A stretch of DNA of 7,619 nucleotides. It comes from JAXGPP01 sp964436865 (GTDB taxonomy: Bacteria; Planctomycetota; Planctomycetia; Pirellulales; Thermoguttaceae). The position numbers and the translations under genes are program-made. Shown here one piece after another: positions 4,855 to 7,619 of this stretch. The stretch lies in contig CAYTFK010000331.1 in the NCBI GenBank assembly GCA_964436865.1, forward strand, positions 1 to 7,619, read 5' to 3'. Within the stretch, counting starts at the first letter, position 1. Each line of letters begins with the position of its first letter. Below the pieces are notes generated by a model. The model was not told the DNA's origin and did no database searches. It was given only the letters and a program-made list of their open reading frames with translations.

Positions 4855-6624
4855 TCAATAGCGTAGCTCGTTCTTTTCGTCGAACGGTTCGAGAAACCAG
4901 CCGCTCCGCGAGTCGGCATAGGGCTCGATCACCGGCACCGGCTCGCCGGTGATCTGGCTGAGGGCCCAGCCGCAGGCATAGTCCATGGTTCCGAACGCCG
5001 GCCCGCCCGCGTAGTACCTCCGCAGCATGGGGATGGCCGACTCGGCCTTCATGCGGCCCAGGCCGATGGCCGCCACCATGCGGACCTCTTCGCTTTCGGG
5101 CGGGATGCCGTTGTCGTCGGCCCGTTCGATGAAGCGCTGGACGAGATCGGGCGGCGGCGCGTTGGCATGGATGCGTCCGAGGGCCCAGATGGCCGCGGCG
5201 CGGGGCGGAAACGGGTATGGGGACGACTTGGGGATGTACTTCCGCAACAAGTCGTCGGCCGGGGCGTATTCCAACTGGCCGAGCGCCTCGGCGAGATGGC
5301 AGAACTGCACGCCGAGCGGCGCCGACGTCCCAACGGTTCGCTGGAGTTCTTCGAGCCGTTGGGCTTTTTCCAGGATGGGCGCGGCCGTTTCGGGCACCGC
5401 CATCTTCCGCAGGCCCCAGGCGGCCGTGGTGTAAACCTCGGCGCGCTCGAACTCGAGCAACTCGATGAAGCGGGTGACGGCCTCTTTCTGATCGAGGGCC
5501 ACGAGCATGAGCACGGCCTGCTCGAGTTCGCGCCAGCGGTTGCCGCGGAGCGCCCGCCACGCCTCCTTGAGCACCGGCCCGCGGAGCGAGGCGTTGCTGG
5601 ACATCGTCAGAAGCGACTCGCGAACGTAGCCGCGAATCTCGGGATGCGGATCGTCGAGCACCGGTCCAAGCTCGGCGACGGACGACGGTTCCGCCTGCCG
5701 CACCAGGGCCTCGACCGTGAGCCGCCGCACCTTGCTGTCGCTCGACCGGAGGAGTTTCTCCGTCATCGGCAGGATGCGGCGGTAGTCGAGATCGAGAAGC
5801 CGCTCGAGCGCCATGCCGGCCACGGCCGGCTGGGCATCGAGAGCCGCCTGGTCCAGCAGCCGCTTCGTCTCATCCCCATCGTGGCGGCCGAGCATCGCGA
5901 TGCCGATGAGGCGATCGACGGCGGCCGGCGAGGAATCGTTTGCCAGGAGCCGGCGGGCGACGGGCTCAAGCCCCTCGGTTCGAACGCGGCCCCAGGCGCG
6001 GGCCGCCTCGATCCGCATCGCCGGATCGGCCGCCGGGTCGAGCACGAGCTTCTCGAGCGCTGCCGCCGCCTTCGGCTCGCCGACCGTGCCCAGGCAGCGG
6101 ATCGCCGCCAGGCGGAGCCCGCGCGGCGCGCGCGGGTCGCTCAGCCGGCGCAGCCAGACCTCGCGTGCCGGGCGATAGTCCCAGGCGGCCAGCGCCGGAT
6201 CGATGACCTCCGCCGTATCGGTGCCGCCGGCTTTTGATAGCGCCAGCAATTGCGGCGCCGCCTGGCGGGCATCGAGGGCGATGAGCGCCTGGGCGACGGC
6301 CTGCACGACGACCGGCGGCTGATTGGCCGGTTCGAGCGCAGCCACCAGAGAGGGGATCGCCGTTTGCAGTTCTGGCATTCCCAGCCGATGGGCCTTGGCG
6401 ATGGTGACGGCGGCCTCGCGGCGGAGATCGGTCTCCGGTGCGGAGAGCGCGGCGATCCAGAGCGGAATCGGCGCCGGCGAGAGCACGAAGCGCGTTTCCG
6501 GCATTGCGATCGGCGGGTCGGTCGATCGGGCCGTATCGACTTCGATGCCTCGCGCCGCACCGCTGAGGCCCAGCAGAACGATCGCGGCGAGCCGCAGCGC
6601 ATGACGCATACAGGTGGAAGGCAT
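4855..6624 (-). CDS. Exported HEAT-repeat protein
   Basis: A 589-residue protein built mostly of tandem helical repeats. An N-terminal signal peptide (RHALRLAAIVLLGLSGAARG) is followed by a short linker, then repeated HEAT-like units from about residue 55, for example LRREAAVTIAKAHRLG, LRLAAIRCLGTVGEP, MRIEAARAWGRV, VRRLTVEALVRQAEPSSV, IRGYVRESLLTM, VRMVAAIGLGRMKAESAIPMLRRYY. These usually form a curved solenoid for protein binding; no catalytic motif is visible. The final ~45 residues (FGTMDYACGWALSQITGEP to SGWFLEPFDEKNELRY) look like a distinct cap. The ATG at 6624 lies 13 nt after the permease stop, suggesting coupled translation; it has no clear Shine-Dalgarno site, and an ATG at 6609 would also leave a signal peptide. 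The partner is unknown; a link to the neighbouring permease or to sugar-processing enzymes is inference only. Confidence 0.88.
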   Translation of the reverse strand: MPSTCMRHALRLAAIVLLGLSGAARGIEVDTARSTDPPIAMPETRFVLSPAPIPLWIAALSAPETDLRREAAVTIAKAHRLGMPELQTAIPSLVAALEPANQPPVVVQAVAQALIALDARQAAPQLLALSKAGGTDTAEVIDPALAAWDYRPAREVWLRRLSDPRAPRGLRLAAIRCLGTVGEPKAAAALEKLVLDPAADPAMRIEAARAWGRVRTEGLEPVARRLLANDSSPAAVDRLIGIAMLGRHDGDETKRLLDQAALDAQPAVAGMALERLLDLDYRRILPMTEKLLRSSDSKVRRLTVEALVRQAEPSSVAELGPVLDDPHPEIRGYVRESLLTMSSNASLRGPVLKEAWRALRGNRWRELEQAVLMLVALDQKEAVTRFIELLEFERAEVYTTAAWGLRKMAVPETAAPILEKAQRLEELQRTVGTSAPLGVQFCHLAEALGQLEYAPADDLLRKYIPKSSPYPFPPRAAAIWALGRIHANAPPPDLVQRFIERADDNGIPPESEEVRMVAAIGLGRMKAESAIPMLRRYYAGGPAFGTMDYACGWALSQITGEPVPVIEPYADSRSGWFLEPFDEKNELRY

Positions 6625-6637
6625 AGCAATCACACAA

Positions 6638-7619
6638 TCACTGCGGCCGCGTGAGCCGCCAGGTTTGCACCGCGAGCACAAGCAGGGAAGCCGCCGACAG
6701 CCAGCCCATCAGCCACCAGTTAGCCGGCACCAGTTCGTATTCGATGAAACGGTCCACTCCCACAATCGCCAGGGCGGTCGCCATGGGGTTGACCACCAGT
6801 GCGCTTTCGACCACTTCGCGGCCGAAGGGGGCGTCGTGTCCCAACCAGATGAGCATCGTGCCGCCGAACAGCGCCACGAGCAGCGCGTAGGCCGATGTGG
6901 TGGCCAGCGCCGTGCGGCGAAACAGGCTGCTGATGGCCGCGCTGGCCAGCAGGGCAAAGACGGCCGCCAACGCGAGGGTGATCAGGACGAGCGAGATCTG
7001 GTTCCAGAGCTGCGGTTCGATGTACATCATCACGACATAGCCCGGCAGCGTTGCCAGCAGAATGAGCGCGACCGGCCAGAGCACGCTCAACAGCTTGCCG
7101 CGGACGATCCTGGCCGCCGAGAGGGGCGTCATCTGCAGCAGCACCCAGCCGCCGCTTTCGCGCTCGGCGCTGATCAGCCCCGCCGCCAGGCTGGGAGCGA
7201 CGAGCACGATGAGCGCGACCTGCAAGATGGCCATGATGCCGCCAATCGTCCGCACGCCCCAGCCGATCGTGCCGAGCGAGGTGGCGTAGGTGAGCAGCAG
7301 CGAGACGACCGCGCAGCCGGCGATCAACCGCAGCATCCAGTGCGATCGGCCAAAGCGCCGCGAGCGGAATTCCTTGACCATCACCGGATTGACCAGCGCG
7401 CCGATGCCCTGTTTGCGGCGCTGGGGGTCGACGATGTACACCATCCGCCTGAAGAGCCGCTGTCCGAGGGCGCGGTCTTGCGTGATCTTGCCCGACGGAC
7501 GGGGCCGATCGAAGAGCGTGTAGTTCAACCGCGTGATCGTCCGCAGACTGAAAGCGGCCGCGGCCGCCAGCGACAGCGCGATGAAGCGCTCGGGCGTTCC
7601 CCGGCCTGAAGTCAAGCCG
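6638..7619 (-). CDS. ABC-2 type permease, C-terminal part (cut by window end)
   Basis: The frame is open to the right edge, so the true start lies outside; a TTG near 7615 is not a convincing start. The visible ~326 residues hold about seven hydrophobic segments: FIALSLAAAAAF near the edge, then MLRLIAGCAVVSLLLTY, IMAILQVALIVLVAPSLAAG, LLSVLWPVALILLATLPGYVV, ISLVLITLALAAVFALLAS, SAYALLVALFGGTMLIWLG and WWLMGWLSAASLLVLAV. The cytoplasmic stretch NPVMVKEFRSRRFGR before the second segment and the SAERESGGWVLLQMTPLSAARIVRGKLL segment, in the position of the ABC-2 coupling region, mark an ABC-2 membrane component. Having one hydrophobic segment and a long loop before the NPVMVKEF block suggests a larger, two-part permease whose first half and partner ATPase lie beyond the window. 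The transported substrate is unknown. It is the first visible gene of the minus-strand run. Confidence 0.85.
   Translation of the reverse strand, partial: GLTSGRGTPERFIALSLAAAAAFSLRTITRLNYTLFDRPRPSGKITQDRALGQRLFRRMVYIVDPQRRKQGIGALVNPVMVKEFRSRRFGRSHWMLRLIAGCAVVSLLLTYATSLGTIGWGVRTIGGIMAILQVALIVLVAPSLAAGLISAERESGGWVLLQMTPLSAARIVRGKLLSVLWPVALILLATLPGYVVMMYIEPQLWNQISLVLITLALAAVFALLASAAISSLFRRTALATTSAYALLVALFGGTMLIWLGHDAPFGREVVESALVVNPMATALAIVGVDRFIEYELVPANWWLMGWLSAASLLVLAVQTWRLTRPQ

Noticed and set aside
7604..7615. TTG at 7615 as the start of the permease
   Set aside because: The frame stays open to the window edge and the protein lacks its expected N-terminal half, so the TTG is more likely internal.

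Overview
The window looks like part of a planctomycete chromosome, probably Pirellulales-like. This rests on high GC, a Tat-exported Gfo/Idh/MocA-type oxidoreductase, a secreted DUF1080 (3-keto-disaccharide hydrolase family) protein, an exported HEAT-repeat protein, an ABC-2 type permease with an NPVMVKEFRSR segment, and several hairpin-type repeats between genes. The assignment is by protein style only; there is no rRNA or other marker. All confident genes are on the minus strand, so transcription runs from the right end to the left.

Layout from right to left: (i) the C-terminal part of a multi-membrane-span ABC-2 permease, cut off by the window end (7619-6638); (ii) an exported HEAT-repeat protein starting 13 nt after its stop (6624-4855); (iii) a secreted DUF1080 protein (4818-4000); (iv) a Tat-signal Gfo/Idh/MocA oxidoreductase (3917-2562); (v) a 333-nt repeat-rich spacer; (vi) a beta-class amino DNA methyltransferase starting at a GTG (2228) and running into a 100-N assembly gap (1233-1332); (vii) past the gap, in the same nominal frame, a GIY-YIG-fold protein ending at 657; (viii) about 650 nt with no convincing gene but unusual repeats and hairpins.

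The close spacing of permease, HEAT, DUF1080 and oxidoreductase genes (13, 36 and 82 nt) fits one transcription unit. DUF1080 proteins and Gfo/Idh oxidoreductases are a plausible pair for breaking glycosides through 3-keto intermediates outside the cytoplasm; the roles of the HEAT protein and the permease in this are unknown. The methyltransferase and GIY-YIG segments could be one fused protein, a modification/nuclease pair, or unrelated neighbours. The gap prevents a decision, and the GIY-YIG domain has Gln where the catalytic Glu is expected.

The most unusual non-coding content is: a 19-bp direct repeat with two hairpins at 17-247; a hairpin plus ACCACAA element present twice with different stem sequences; an identical 21-bp palindromic element present twice; and a cluster of repeats upstream of the methyltransferase. 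I found no tRNA, rRNA, CRISPR array, transposase or clear Rho-independent terminator.
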